NCBI GenBank assembly: GCA_012031035.1
Contig: JAAUUT010000010.1
Location: 1-64,000, forward strand
Direction of reading: 5' to 3'
DNA length: 64,000 nucleotides
DNA from: Candidatus Altimarinota bacterium
GTDB taxonomy: Bacteria; Cyanobacteriota; Cyanobacteriia; Cyanobacteriales; Microcystaceae
Numbering within the stretch: the first letter of the stretch is position 1; each line of letters begins with the position of its first letter. The position numbers and the translations under genes were made by a program. The notes beneath the pieces were generated by a model. That model made no database searches. It was not told the DNA's origin and was given only the letters and a program-made list of their open reading frames with translations. Below, in pieces: positions 18,548-27,314 of the stretch.

Positions 18548-20398
18548 TTAATTTTTTGTATAATCTTCTTTTGGATTATTGATAATGTTTTCAGCCGTAT
18601 CTAGTTCTTCTTTTCGTCCTTGATTCATTACTAAAATGCGATCGCTCATAAAGCGAACGACGCTTAGATCGTGAGAAATAAAAATATAAGTTAAATTAAC
18701 ATCTAAATCGCGATCGTTTTGTAATTCTTTTAATAGATTCAATACGCCAGCTTGCACTGAAACATCAAGTGCCGATACCGATTCATCGCAGATAATAAAC
18801 TTTGGTTTAACGGCTAATGCCCTTGCAATACAAACTCTTTGGCGTTGTCCTCCCGATAATTCGTGGGGATAGCGATCGAACCATTCTGATTTTAAGCCAA
18901 CTCGCTTTAATAAATACTCAACTTGTCCTTTTCGCACTCGTGGATTTTCTTCTATATTATGGATCGACATCGGTTCCATAATTGCTTTCCCAATCGTCAT
19001 TCGAGGATTGAGAGAATTATAAGGATTTTGAAAGACAATTTGCATTTCTTTGCGCAACGATCGCAATTTTTCGCAACCTGATGGCAAATTAGTAATTTTA
19101 TCTTTTTTAAACTGAATCTCTCCCATTGAAGCAGGAATTAAGCGCAAAATAGTTCGAGCCAATGTAGATTTTCCACAGCCAGATTCTCCTACTAAGCCTA
19201 ATGTTTCTCCTTGTTTGACCTCGAAACTAATATTATTAACAGCCATGAAATACTTTTTGGTTTGACCAAACATTCCTTTTACAGGAAATTGAACTGATAA
19301 ATCTTTGACAGTTAATAAAGGTTCATTTTTTTGTAATGCCAACCATTTCTGCTGTTGTTCTTCGGGGGGGATTAATTCGATCGCAGGGGGAATTTTTTCT
19401 GTAATTGACAATACTTTTCCCGTCTTAATATCTTCTTGTACTTCCATAAAATCGTCAACGACAAGTAGTTTTTCAGGTTGCGATTTTAAACGAGGACGAC
19501 AAGCTAATAACCCTTTAGTGTAAGGATGTTCTGGATTGGATAAAATCTTATTTTTATTGCCTCGATCGACAATTTCGCCTCGATACATGACAACAACATG
19601 GTCGGCAATTTTATTGATGACTCCCAAGTCATGGGAGATAAAAATCATCGACATATTTCTGTCCGCACACAGCTTTTGTAATAATTCAAGAATCTCTTTT
19701 TGTACGGTAACGTCGAGGGCTGTTGTTGGTTCGTCAGCGATTAAAATAGTCGGATCGCAAGAAATTGCCATGGCGATCGTTACTCTTTGTAATTGACCGC
19801 CAGAAAGTTGATGGGGATAGCGTTTGAGAAGCGCCTCTTTTTCTTGTTTGATATAATTTTTATAAGAACCAAACTGCTCTTTTTCATCATTTTGATTCTT
19901 CTGGTAGCGATTTTCTAACGCTTCATCGCTAGGGAGAAGTTTGACTTCTTGCAAACGAGAGATCGCCTGATTTTTTGCTTCTTGGGAGGAAACTTTTTGA
20001 TGCAGTCGAATGGCTTCAATAATTTGGAAACCAATGGTATAAACGGGGTTAAGCGCACTCATCGGTTCTTGAAAAATCATCGCAATTTCCCCACCTCGAT
20101 AAAGTCGTCGCCGTTGTTCACCAATTCCTAATAAATTAACAAATTGCCGATCTTTTATCGTATTTTTATCTTTAGCAGGACAAAACTCAATTGCACCCGC
20201 GCTAATTTTTCCAGGACTGGGAACTAATCCCATAATTGCTAAAGAAGTGACCGATTTTCCCGAACCGGATTCGCCAACGATGCCTAAAATTTGTCCTCTT
20301 TGGAGTTCAAAACTAACATTATCGACAGCTAGAAATGAAGAGCGATCGCTTGTAAATTCAACGCATAAATCTTTAACGCGGAGAACAATGTCATTCAT
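18548..20398 (-). CDS. oligopeptide-type ABC transporter, double ATP-binding protein
   Basis: A 616-residue protein with two DppD/DppF-type ATPase domains in one chain. NBD1 has Walker A VGESGSGKS, signature LSGGQLQRV and Walker B ILIADEPTTALD; NBD2 has VGESGCGKS, LSGGQRQRV and FIICDESVSALD. It would energise uptake of peptides or similar solutes with a permease pair and binding protein not found here. I start it at MNDIVLRVKDLCVEF (20398), since the 11 extra upstream codons match nothing in the family. The end NNPKEDYTKN is odd: one more A in the A6 run at 18549-18554 would give TKKLIASIPQF, the usual family ending. Confidence 0.9.
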   Translation of the reverse strand: MNDIVLRVKDLCVEFTSDRSSFLAVDNVSFELQRGQILGIVGESGSGKSVTSLAIMGLVPSPGKISAGAIEFCPAKDKNTIKDRQFVNLLGIGEQRRRLYRGGEIAMIFQEPMSALNPVYTIGFQIIEAIRLHQKVSSQEAKNQAISRLQEVKLLPSDEALENRYQKNQNDEKEQFGSYKNYIKQEKEALLKRYPHQLSGGQLQRVTIAMAISCDPTILIADEPTTALDVTVQKEILELLQKLCADRNMSMIFISHDLGVINKIADHVVVMYRGEIVDRGNKNKILSNPEHPYTKGLLACRPRLKSQPEKLLVVDDFMEVQEDIKTGKVLSITEKIPPAIELIPPEEQQQKWLALQKNEPLLTVKDLSVQFPVKGMFGQTKKYFMAVNNISFEVKQGETLGLVGESGCGKSTLARTILRLIPASMGEIQFKKDKITNLPSGCEKLRSLRKEMQIVFQNPYNSLNPRMTIGKAIMEPMSIHNIEENPRVRKGQVEYLLKRVGLKSEWFDRYPHELSGGQRQRVCIARALAVKPKFIICDESVSALDVSVQAGVLNLLKELQNDRDLDVNLTYIFISHDLSVVRFMSDRILVMNQGRKEELDTAENIINNPKEDYTKN

Positions 20399-20530
20399 AG
20401 GCGATTTCCAATTCACTAGCTCGGCGAGCAATTACATAGATGAAGATTAAATGGATCTTAACCCATCTATCGTGAAGTAAACGCAAAATTAGTTACTGGT
20501 TAATTAAATAAACGATTCCCGATCGCAAAT

Positions 20531-21166
20531 ATGATTTATTTAGATTCAGCAATCGTCAGCGAGGCAGAAATCGCTATCAAACTAGGATGGATTAAAGGAA
20601 TCACAACCAATCCTACGCTACTTGCCAAAAGCGAATTCTCTCCCGAAGACACGTTAAAACAACTTGCAGCGATTAGTCCTGGGGAATTATATTATCAACT
20701 CATGGCTTCCGATTTTGAGGGAATGCTAGCTGAAGGACGGCGGGCTTTTGAAATTATCGGCGAGAAAACCGTCCTAAAAGTTCCGGCTACTGCCGTTGGA
20801 TTTCGAGTAGTCGCCTGTTTGTCGCCAGAAATTCCTTGTTCGGTAACGGCAATTTACAGCGCCGCACAAGCTGCTGTCGCAAAAGAAGCAGGCGCTAAAT
20901 ATGCGATCGCCTATGTCAATCGCGCGACAAGATTGTTAGGAGATGGATTAGCATTAGTGAGAAAAATGGCAGCAGTTTTGCAAGGAAGTCAGACAAAAAT
21001 TCTGGCAGCGAGTTTAAAAACCCCCCAGGAGGCGGCGGATGCTTTGCAAGCAGGTGCAGATAATCTAACCTTAGCTTTCGATATCTTACAAACAATGGCA
21101 ATCCACGAGCTATCGGAAGAGACAGTTAAAGAGTTTAAACGTAACGGGAAAGGAATTGGGTTTTAA
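20531..21166 (+). CDS. transaldolase/fructose-6-phosphate aldolase family protein
   Basis: A 211-residue TIM-barrel protein of the small transaldolase (TalC/FSA/MipB) family. It starts MIYLDSA and has the ITTNPTLLAK loop (about residues 24-33), the Schiff-base lysine in KTVLKVPATAVG (about 78-89), SVTAIYSAAQA and a C-terminal DNLTLAFDIL. Family members transfer or release dihydroxyacetone units from sugar phosphates. Which of the two reactions this one performs cannot be told from sequence alone. It is divergent from the ABC gene, with about 130 bases between them holding both promoters. Confidence 0.88.
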   Translation: MIYLDSAIVSEAEIAIKLGWIKGITTNPTLLAKSEFSPEDTLKQLAAISPGELYYQLMASDFEGMLAEGRRAFEIIGEKTVLKVPATAVGFRVVACLSPEIPCSVTAIYSAAQAAVAKEAGAKYAIAYVNRATRLLGDGLALVRKMAAVLQGSQTKILAASLKTPQEAADALQAGADNLTLAFDILQTMAIHELSEETVKEFKRNGKGIGF

Positions 21167-21191
21167 TTGAGAAAAATGGCGAGTAATTGAC

Positions 21192-21410
21192 TCAGTTTCC
21201 AAATATCTCTTTGTTTTTGTTCAACTTTGATTTTAAAATCCCTTCGGCTTGCTCATAAGACATTTCCGAAGGAGGGCTATATTTAAAAGAATATTTTTTT
21301 CGTTCCATCAAGACTTCTAAAGCTTGACTAAAAGCTTCTTCGTCATTACGATTTTTTTTCAGAAAAGAGCGAAGTTCTGCATCGCTCATTTGCCTTAGTG
21401 CTTTATTCAC
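21192..21410 (-). CDS. DUF6887-type small protein
   Basis: A 72-residue, highly charged protein. MSDAELRSFLKKNRNDEEAFSQALEVLM (residues 8-35) matches the short family I know as DUF6887, common in cyanobacteria. The rest is Ser/Lys-rich with no membrane helix. Its start codon overlaps the stop of the upstream partner by 4 bases (ATGA type), so the two are translated together. The arrangement recalls toxin-antitoxin modules, but no toxin fold is recognised. Function is unknown. Confidence 0.7.
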   Translation of the reverse strand: MNKALRQMSDAELRSFLKKNRNDEEAFSQALEVLMERKKYSFKYSPPSEMSYEQAEGILKSKLNKNKEIFGN

Positions 21411-21619
21411 GATTCAAAATCCCAAAATCCGTTTTCGTTAATGACAATTTCTAAACTGTCGTTTATTCCTGCAAGAATAGAAAGCGTTTTTATTCTTTTA
21501 TCATAACGAAATACATTAATAGGTTGATAAAGATTAGAAAGTAACTGACACACAAAAATAGCAGTATCTTTTTGTTTTTCGGTAGGCAAAGCAAGGCACT
21601 CTTCAAAAATATGAAGCAT
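21407..21619 (-). CDS. DUF6888-type small protein
   Basis: About 70 residues from MLHIFEECLALPTEKQK. The core AIFVCQLLSNLYQPINVFRYDKR and the C-terminal EIVINENGFWDFES match the family I know as DUF6888, usually paired with DUF6887. The reading frame is open a further 36 codons upstream, but that extra stretch is unlike the family, so I start at 21619; an upstream start is possible. It is translationally coupled to the DUF6887 gene. Function is unknown. Confidence 0.65.
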   Translation of the reverse strand: MLHIFEECLALPTEKQKDTAIFVCQLLSNLYQPINVFRYDKRIKTLSILAGINDSLEIVINENGFWDFES

Positions 21620-21850
21620 CTGTTGATGGCGATAAGAGTAAAAAATCGTATTAGTCCCTAAGCATAAGCTAAACTCAACATGATGCGATCGCGATTTGAC
21701 GTTCAAGTTCCTGTATCCTTTCGTCAAGCACAGTGTTAAACTCCTTTTATTGGATAAAATAGCTTCAAGTTATCTAGCTCACTAGCTAGGTAATTAGTTT
21801 AATTATCCATCCCCGATAGATCGATTAGAGAGTTATGGGAGCAAAAATAT

Positions 21851-22270
21851 ATGTCTGAATCTCTTGTCACAGAAAAACAATTGACCAAAGCTGAAATTTC
21901 CCCCGTCAATCTCAATACAGAATCCACAGGAACTCTCGCCACAAGAGAGTATTTAGATAAATCGCTGGTTGTTGGCAAGCAATTGTCGGATACGATCGCG
22001 CTAATTCCGCAATATTGGTCAGACTTTTGGCAAGCATACCAGCGTCCTGTCACCTTACTGGGTTGGCTTATTGCAGGGATAATCGCGCTGAAAGTAGCTT
22101 TAGCGGTATTGGGTGCGGTTAACGATTTTCCATTACTTGCACCAATCTTTGAACTAGTCGGCTTAGGTTATGGCGGTTGGTTTATTTATCGTTACATTAT
22201 CGGTTTTGCCAGCCGTCAAGAACTATCGACCAGAATCAACAATGTGAAAACCTTTCTTTTTGGTCAATAG
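21851..22270 (+). CDS. CAAD-domain thylakoid membrane protein
   Basis: A 139-residue protein. Residues 1-60 are polar and unconserved. Residues 61-139 form a CAAD domain: YWSDFWQAYQRPVTLLGWLI, then the first membrane helix to about 90, a short loop (VNDFPLLAPIFELVGLGYGG), a second helix WFIYRYIIGFA and a basic tail RQELSTRINNVKTFLFGQ. CAAD domains anchor some aminoacyl-tRNA synthetases to thylakoids and also occur, as here, in stand-alone proteins (CURT1-like in plants) that shape membranes. It is upstream of the ketosynthase gene by 32 bases, probably by chance. Confidence 0.85.
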   Translation: MSESLVTEKQLTKAEISPVNLNTESTGTLATREYLDKSLVVGKQLSDTIALIPQYWSDFWQAYQRPVTLLGWLIAGIIALKVALAVLGAVNDFPLLAPIFELVGLGYGGWFIYRYIIGFASRQELSTRINNVKTFLFGQ

Positions 22271-22302
22271 AGTTAGGTCGCTGGTTTGAAAGAACCTTTT
22301 CT

Positions 22303-24234
22303 ATGGAAACTCCCTCCCAACAAACAGAAGTTCTCTCTTCCACCAAACGTGCCCTGATTGCACTCAAGCAGATGCAAGCTAAGCTAGAAGCGTTGGAGAG
22401 TACAAAAAACGAACCGATCGCGATCGTTGGGATGGGATGTCGATTTCCAGGCGGCGCTGACAGTCCAGAGGCTTTCTGGAACTTGTTGCGCGATGGAGTT
22501 GATGCGATCGCGGAGGTTCCCCAAGATCGCTGGAATGTCGATGCTTATTGCGATTCAAATCCCGATACGCCAGGGAAAATTTGCAATCGTTACGGCGGGT
22601 TCGTTTCTCATCTCCAGGAGTTGGACGCGCAATTTTTCCGCATTTCGCCGCGAGAAGCTTTAAGTCTCGATCCCCAACAACGCTTGCTACTCGAAGTCGG
22701 TTGGGAAGCGCTAGAAAATGCTGCGATCGCGCCCGAACGACTCATCGGCACTCAAACGGGCGTATTTATCGGAATTTGCAGTACCGATTATTGGCATCGC
22801 TTGCTGGAGAGAAACCCCAATGAAATCGATGCGTATCTAACGACAGGAAACACCCATAGCCTTGCATCGGGTCGCTTATCATATATTTTAGGCTTAACTG
22901 GCCCTAGTTTATCCGTCGATACGGCTTGTTCTTCTTCTCTAGTATCAGTGCATTTAGCCTGTAAAAGTTTGCGCGATCGCGAGTGCAATCTTGCCTTAGC
23001 AGGAGGAGTTAATTGTATTCTTTCCCCCCAAGTCAGTATCAATTTCTCAAAAGCGAAAATGCTTTCCCCAGACGGTCGTTGCAAAAGCTTTGATGCAGAG
23101 GCTAATGGTTTTGTTCGCGCTGAAGGATGCGGAATCGTCGTTCTTAAACGCTTGAGCGATGCTATTGCATCGGGAGATAATATTCTAGCGTCGATCTGCG
23201 GCTCGGCAGTCAACCAAGACGGTCGCACGAGTGGATTGACCGTTCCTAACGGCCCTTCTCAGCAAGCAGTTATTACGCAAGCATTAAATAACAGCCGCAT
23301 CGAAGCGAGTCAGGTTAGTTATGTGGAAACCCACGGGACGGGAACATCACTAGGAGATCCCATTGAAATCGGTGCTTTGGGGGAAATTTTTGGCAAAGAA
23401 CGTCGGATCGATCCGCTATTCGTTGGTTCGGTGAAGACGAATATCGGTCATTTAGAAGCTGCGGCGGGGATTGCCAGTTTAATTAAAGTTGTTCTTGCCC
23501 TGCAACACGAAGAAATTCCCCCTAATTTACATTTTCAGACCCCTAACCCCAATATTAATTGGGAAGAACTACCGATAAAGGTTCCCACTCAAAATATTCC
23601 TTGGTTGGAAGGCGATCGACCTCGATACGCTGGAGTTAGTGCGTTTGGGTTTAGCGGTACTAACGCTCATGTAGTTTTGGGAGAACCTCACGCAGAGACG
23701 CAGAGGCGCACCCCTCGCTCCCCCCTTACATCCCCCCTTGCCAAGGGGGCCGAAGGCGGGAGGGGTTGTCATCTTCTTGCGTTGTCTGCTAAGAGTGAGA
23801 AGGCTTTGAGGGAGTTAGCAGGGCGATATAAGAGGTTTTTAGAAGTGCATCCAGAAATATCATTAGCCGATCTCTGTTTTACAGCGAATACGGGGCGATC
23901 GCATTTCGATTGTCGTTTGGGAATTATTGCTAGCTCGATCCCGGAACTTCACGAGAAATTAATCGCTTTTCTCAATGGACAAGAAACCCCAGGACTGTTG
24001 CAAGGACGAGTGCAAAAAACTGCTTTCGATACTAAACGTAGCGTTTCTCAATTACTTAGTTCGTTCCCAGAAACAGAAGATTGGCAGCAAGTTTTATTTA
24101 AGTTGCTAGATTTATATGCGATCGGAGTTCCGATCGATTGGATGGCGTTTTATAAAGATTATCCTGGTCGTAAAGTAGCTTTGCCTACCTATCCGTTTCA
24201 GCGACAACGTTACTGGATCGAAACAATAAGATAA
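22303..24234 (+). CDS. polyketide synthase ketosynthase, AT domain missing
   Basis: A 643-residue type I PKS fragment. A short N-terminal coiled coil (KRALIALKQMQAKLEALES) may dock to a previous subunit. The ketosynthase (about 39-465) is intact: active-site Cys in VDTACSSSLVSVH, His in VETHGTGTSLGDP and NIGHLEAAAG. Then comes a linker (LLALSAKSEKALRELAGRY) that normally leads into an acyltransferase. Instead the frame passes directly to LYAIGVPIDW and LPTYPFQRQRYWIE, the post-AT linker, and stops. An internal in-frame loss of about 280 residues explains this best. An AT-less subunit served in trans is the alternative. Confidence 0.85.
   Translation: METPSQQTEVLSSTKRALIALKQMQAKLEALESTKNEPIAIVGMGCRFPGGADSPEAFWNLLRDGVDAIAEVPQDRWNVDAYCDSNPDTPGKICNRYGGFVSHLQELDAQFFRISPREALSLDPQQRLLLEVGWEALENAAIAPERLIGTQTGVFIGICSTDYWHRLLERNPNEIDAYLTTGNTHSLASGRLSYILGLTGPSLSVDTACSSSLVSVHLACKSLRDRECNLALAGGVNCILSPQVSINFSKAKMLSPDGRCKSFDAEANGFVRAEGCGIVVLKRLSDAIASGDNILASICGSAVNQDGRTSGLTVPNGPSQQAVITQALNNSRIEASQVSYVETHGTGTSLGDPIEIGALGEIFGKERRIDPLFVGSVKTNIGHLEAAAGIASLIKVVLALQHEEIPPNLHFQTPNPNINWEELPIKVPTQNIPWLEGDRPRYAGVSAFGFSGTNAHVVLGEPHAETQRRTPRSPLTSPLAKGAEGGRGCHLLALSAKSEKALRELAGRYKRFLEVHPEISLADLCFTANTGRSHFDCRLGIIASSIPELHEKLIAFLNGQETPGLLQGRVQKTAFDTKRSVSQLLSSFPETEDWQQVLFKLLDLYAIGVPIDWMAFYKDYPGRKVALPTYPFQRQRYWIETIR
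23689..23766 (+). repeat. in-frame palindromic repeat insert in ketosynthase linker
   Basis: ACGCAGAGGCGCA followed by CCCCCCTTG-CC-AAGGGGG arms and GAGGGG codes for an out-of-family stretch, HAETQRRTPRSPLTSPLAKG plus AEGGRG, between the KS and its linker. The DNA resembles dispersed repeats typical of cyanobacterial intergenic DNA. It keeps the frame. Confidence 0.6.
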
Positions 24235-24268
24235 AATAGGCAAAATTAATTTTTATATTGGTATAGTT

Positions 24269-24898
24269 GTGTCTATAATTCCTCACTTCTCAAAATCCGC
24301 TCGCCTATTAAACGTTGGAATTAGCGCAATTGCCCTTGCTGCAAGCTTAACCTTAACGCCTGCCGCTTCTATAGCAACCTCTAATCCTATCGCTCAACTT
24401 CCCGCTCAAGAACAAGCCACTTTGCGATCGGGAGATGCCTATCTAACAGGGCAGAACGGACAGTATACCTGCCGGATTTTAGTTACAGCACCAGTCGCCA
24501 CAGCTTGGAAAGTCCTCACCGACTACAACAACTTTAAGAACTTTTTACCCAATGTTACCGCCAGCCAAGTTGTAGAAAGTAAAGGCAATCGAAAAGTTTT
24601 CGAGCAAGTTTATACGATCCAAGCCTTGATTTTTAGTCAAGATTCTCGCGTGCGCATCGCTGCAACAGAAAGCTATCCCAAGAAAATTGATTTTCAGATG
24701 GTTGATGGAGATTTAGACTCTCTTAAAGGGGTTTGGCGAATCGAACCCGTTTCTGCCAACCAAGTTTTGATTACTCATCAAGTCACTGTTACCCCTAAGA
24801 CGAAGAAAAATCGAGCCTTATTTTATGGGATTTACGAAGATACGCTAGAAAATACCCTCAGAGCAGTTAAACAGCAAGCTGAGAAACTAGCCTCTTAA
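24269..24898 (+). CDS. exported SRPBCC (cyclase/dehydrase-like) protein
   Basis: A 209-residue protein with an N-terminal signal peptide (hydrophobic core VGISAIALAASLTLTPA, cleavage after about residue 35). A START/SRPBCC lipid-binding fold follows: VTAPVATAWKVLTDYNNFKN is the typical first helix-strand unit of the polyketide cyclase-type family, and GVWRIEPVSANQVLITHQVT is the later strand pair. It probably binds a hydrophobic ligand in the periplasm or thylakoid lumen. The start is GTG at 24269, 34 bases after the ketosynthase stop. No catalytic residues can be assigned. Confidence 0.8.
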   Translation: MSIIPHFSKSARLLNVGISAIALAASLTLTPAASIATSNPIAQLPAQEQATLRSGDAYLTGQNGQYTCRILVTAPVATAWKVLTDYNNFKNFLPNVTASQVVESKGNRKVFEQVYTIQALIFSQDSRVRIAATESYPKKIDFQMVDGDLDSLKGVWRIEPVSANQVLITHQVTVTPKTKKNRALFYGIYEDTLENTLRAVKQQAEKLAS

Positions 24899-24993
24899 AA
24901 CAGTGACTAACTTTAACGGAGCGCTAAATTTAGTTTATCCTGGAAGAAGTTTTAGTTTACTTAACTTTACAAATTTGGTTGGCGATAAAACCT

Positions 24994-25893
24994 ATGCAAT
25001 GCGTCATTCACCGTCGAGCGCAGTTTAGTGCGAGTCATCGTTATTGGCTACCAGAACTCGATGAGGCAGAAAATCGGGAGAAATTCGGGGCGTGTAGTCG
25101 CTTTCCCGGACACGGACATAACTATGTCTTGTATGTATCTCTCATTGGAGACGTGGATAAGTATGGCATGGTGCAAAACTTATCTAATGTCAAACGAGTC
25201 ATCAAGCAAGAAGTCACTAGCCAGCTAGATTATGGCTACCTCAACGACGTTTGGCAAGAATTTCAACAAACCTTACCAACAACAGAAAATATAGCCAGAG
25301 TTATTTGGCATCGGTTAGTCCCCCATCTACCGTTGGTTAACATTCAGCTATTTGAACATCCCGATTTATGGGCAGATTACAAGGGAAATAATATGGAAGC
25401 AACTCTAACTATCAAAACTCATTTTAGCGCCGCGCATCAGTTGGCATTACCGGAATTGAGCCAAGATCGAAACAACGAAATCTATGGGAAATGCGCTCGC
25501 CCCAACGGTCACGGGCATAATTATCATTTAGAGATCTCGGTAGCGGGAGAAATTGACCCGCGTACTGGGATGTTAGTCGATTTAGTTGCGCTTCAAAAAG
25601 CGATCGATGATTACGTGGTAGAACCTTTCGATCATACTTTTCTCAATAAAGATATTCCTTATTTTGCCAAGGTAGTGCCGACGGCTGAAAATATTGCTTT
25701 GTATATCGCTCAACTTCTGCAACAGCCTATCCGGGAACTCGGTGCTGAACTTGATAAGGTTAAATTGATTGAAAGTCCTAATAATTCTTGCGAGATTTAT
25801 TGCCGTCACTCAAGTAATACGATCGCCCAAGACGCTTCAGCAAAGTCAATCCCTAACTCGACAATTCAAGAACCCATTTTAGCAGTGAAGTAA
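24994..25893 (+). CDS. tandem 6-pyruvoyl/6-carboxytetrahydropterin synthase-like protein
   Basis: A 299-residue protein with two PTPS/QueD folds. Each has the zinc-ligand pattern: FSASHRYW with GHGHNYVLYV in domain 1 (about residues 10-45), and FSAAHQLALP with NGHGHNYHLEI in domain 2 (about 145-185). Both carry the PTAENIA-type segment (TTENIARVIW, then PTAENIALYIAQ). The zinc His residues are present in both. Family members make pyruvoyl- or carboxy-tetrahydropterin; the exact reaction is not determinable here. ATG at 24994 is preferred to an upstream TTG at 24979. Most QueD proteins are half this size, so it is a fused duplication. Confidence 0.85.
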   Translation: MQCVIHRRAQFSASHRYWLPELDEAENREKFGACSRFPGHGHNYVLYVSLIGDVDKYGMVQNLSNVKRVIKQEVTSQLDYGYLNDVWQEFQQTLPTTENIARVIWHRLVPHLPLVNIQLFEHPDLWADYKGNNMEATLTIKTHFSAAHQLALPELSQDRNNEIYGKCARPNGHGHNYHLEISVAGEIDPRTGMLVDLVALQKAIDDYVVEPFDHTFLNKDIPYFAKVVPTAENIALYIAQLLQQPIRELGAELDKVKLIESPNNSCEIYCRHSSNTIAQDASAKSIPNSTIQEPILAVK

Positions 25894-25902
25894 AAAGATT
25901 TT

Positions 25903-25959
25903 GGGGCAAACTTAACGTTAACTTGCAATTGCAGTTAAACGCTAATTTTGCCCCTTTTT
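25903..25959 (+). terminator. long rho-independent-type terminator after PTPS gene
   Basis: GGGGCAAA pairs with TTTGCCCC, with further inner pairing (TTAACT with AGTTAA), followed by TTTTT. It lies 9 bases after the stop codon. Confidence 0.75.
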
Positions 25960-26101
25960 CTATAATGATGTTCGCGATCGCAAAATACGATTAAAGAAAG
26001 TATCAAACGAGAATTAACAATAATGGGTACGCTATTTGCTGGCGCTAAAACCCTTTATACTCTGCTTATATTCCAATTCGCTGATGATAATTCTCGTAGC
26101 G

Positions 26102-26272
26102 TTACATCAAGTGTAAGTAAGCGGCTTCAGCTTCTATTTGACGAACGAGTTTGTCATTTCCCTGCGCTCTAGCAACTTCCAAGCGATGTTGCAGATTTCG
26201 ACGCAGGGACTCTCTATGAGCGCGAGCGGCTTCTGTTATCATTTGTTGACGATTTTTGTTTAGGATGGACAT
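26102..26272 (-). CDS. small basic protein, 56 aa
   Basis: A short frame with strong codon structure. It reads MSILNKNRQQMITEAARAHR, then ESLRRNLQHRLEVARAQGND and KLVRQIEAEAAYLHLM. It is almost wholly helical, with alternating charge, like an amphipathic or coiled-coil peptide. I know no family. The helical periodicity and the lack of any competing gene on either strand argue for a real small protein. It converges on the PTPS terminator. Confidence 0.55.
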   Translation of the reverse strand: MSILNKNRQQMITEAARAHRESLRRNLQHRLEVARAQGNDKLVRQIEAEAAYLHLM

Positions 26273-26484
26273 TTTTCTAACGCAAATTAATATAAGCTAC
26301 AACTTCAACATAACATTTTGTTTGAATCTTGTATGTCTTGTTACTGAAAATTCACAGAAATTCCTGTATCCCTCCTGCCCATAAGTGATGTGGAAACAAC
26401 AATGACAGGATTAGCAAGCATCAAGTAATACAATGATTGTAAGCCCGAAAAGCCAAAACTCTTTGAACGTTGGACTGTGCGATC

Positions 26485-27283
26485 ATGGCTCACGACCGAA
26501 TAATTGCTTTACTTAGCGACTTTGGCTTGCAGGATATCTATGTCGGTGTCATCAAAGGCGCGATCGCCAAAATTGCCCCTCAGCTAAAAGTAATCGATCT
26601 AACGCATCAAATTCCGCCTCAAAATATTGTTGCCGGACGGTTTTGTTTGATGGAGGCTTTTCCTTATTTTCCTGCGGAAACGGTTTTTGTTGCCGTTGTC
26701 GATCCTGGCGTAGGAACTCAACGGCGGGGGATAGCCGTACAGTTTGGGAGAGGATATCTCGTTGGCCCCGATAACGGCTTATTTAGCGGCGTTCTCAGCT
26801 TATCGCCCCCGCTAGCTGCGGTAGAATTAACGAATCCCTATTATTGGCTTTCTTTCGATCCAAGTTTTACCTTTCACGGACGAGATATTTTTGCTCCTGT
26901 GGGCGCTCATCTTGCCAGTGGTCTATCGCTCGAAAGATTAGGCACTCCCATCGATCCGGCAAGTTTGGTAGAATTGCCGCTAGCATTTTTTTAAAATGAC
27001 CGAAACAAGTATTATCGGAGCTATTCAACATATTGATGTTTTTGGAAATTTAATTACCAATATTCCAGCAACAGCAGTAGAAGATAAACGATGGTCGGTT
27101 GCGATCGCGAATTCTATCGTTCCGAGCGGTCGAACTTACAGCGATGCTAACACGGGAGAAACCATTGCCTTGCTCGGCAGTCATGGATGGGTAGAAATTG
27201 CTGTCAATGGCGGAAATGCTAAAGCTCAGTTACAAGTAGAGTGGGGAGATTTGGTAGAAATTGTCTACCAGCCCATTATTTAA
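26485..27283 (+). pseudogene. SAM hydroxide adenosyltransferase (DUF62), one frameshift
   Basis: The first part, from ATG 26485, carries LLSDFGLQDIYVGVIKGAI, VVDPGVGTQRRGIA and GPDNGLFSG, the conserved core of the family that hydrolyses S-adenosylmethionine to adenosine and methionine. It stops at TAA 26992-26994 after FHGRDIFAPVGAHLASG. The second part (26996-27283) continues seamlessly: SIIGAIQHIDVFGNLITNIP, then ETIALLGSHGWVEIAVNGGN. Removing one T from the T7 run at 26986-26992 restores a single protein of about 265 residues. It may be a slippage or sequencing artefact rather than a real loss. Confidence 0.85.
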
Positions 27284-27314
27284 AATCGAAAGACAACCTT
27301 TAATTCTTACTCGC

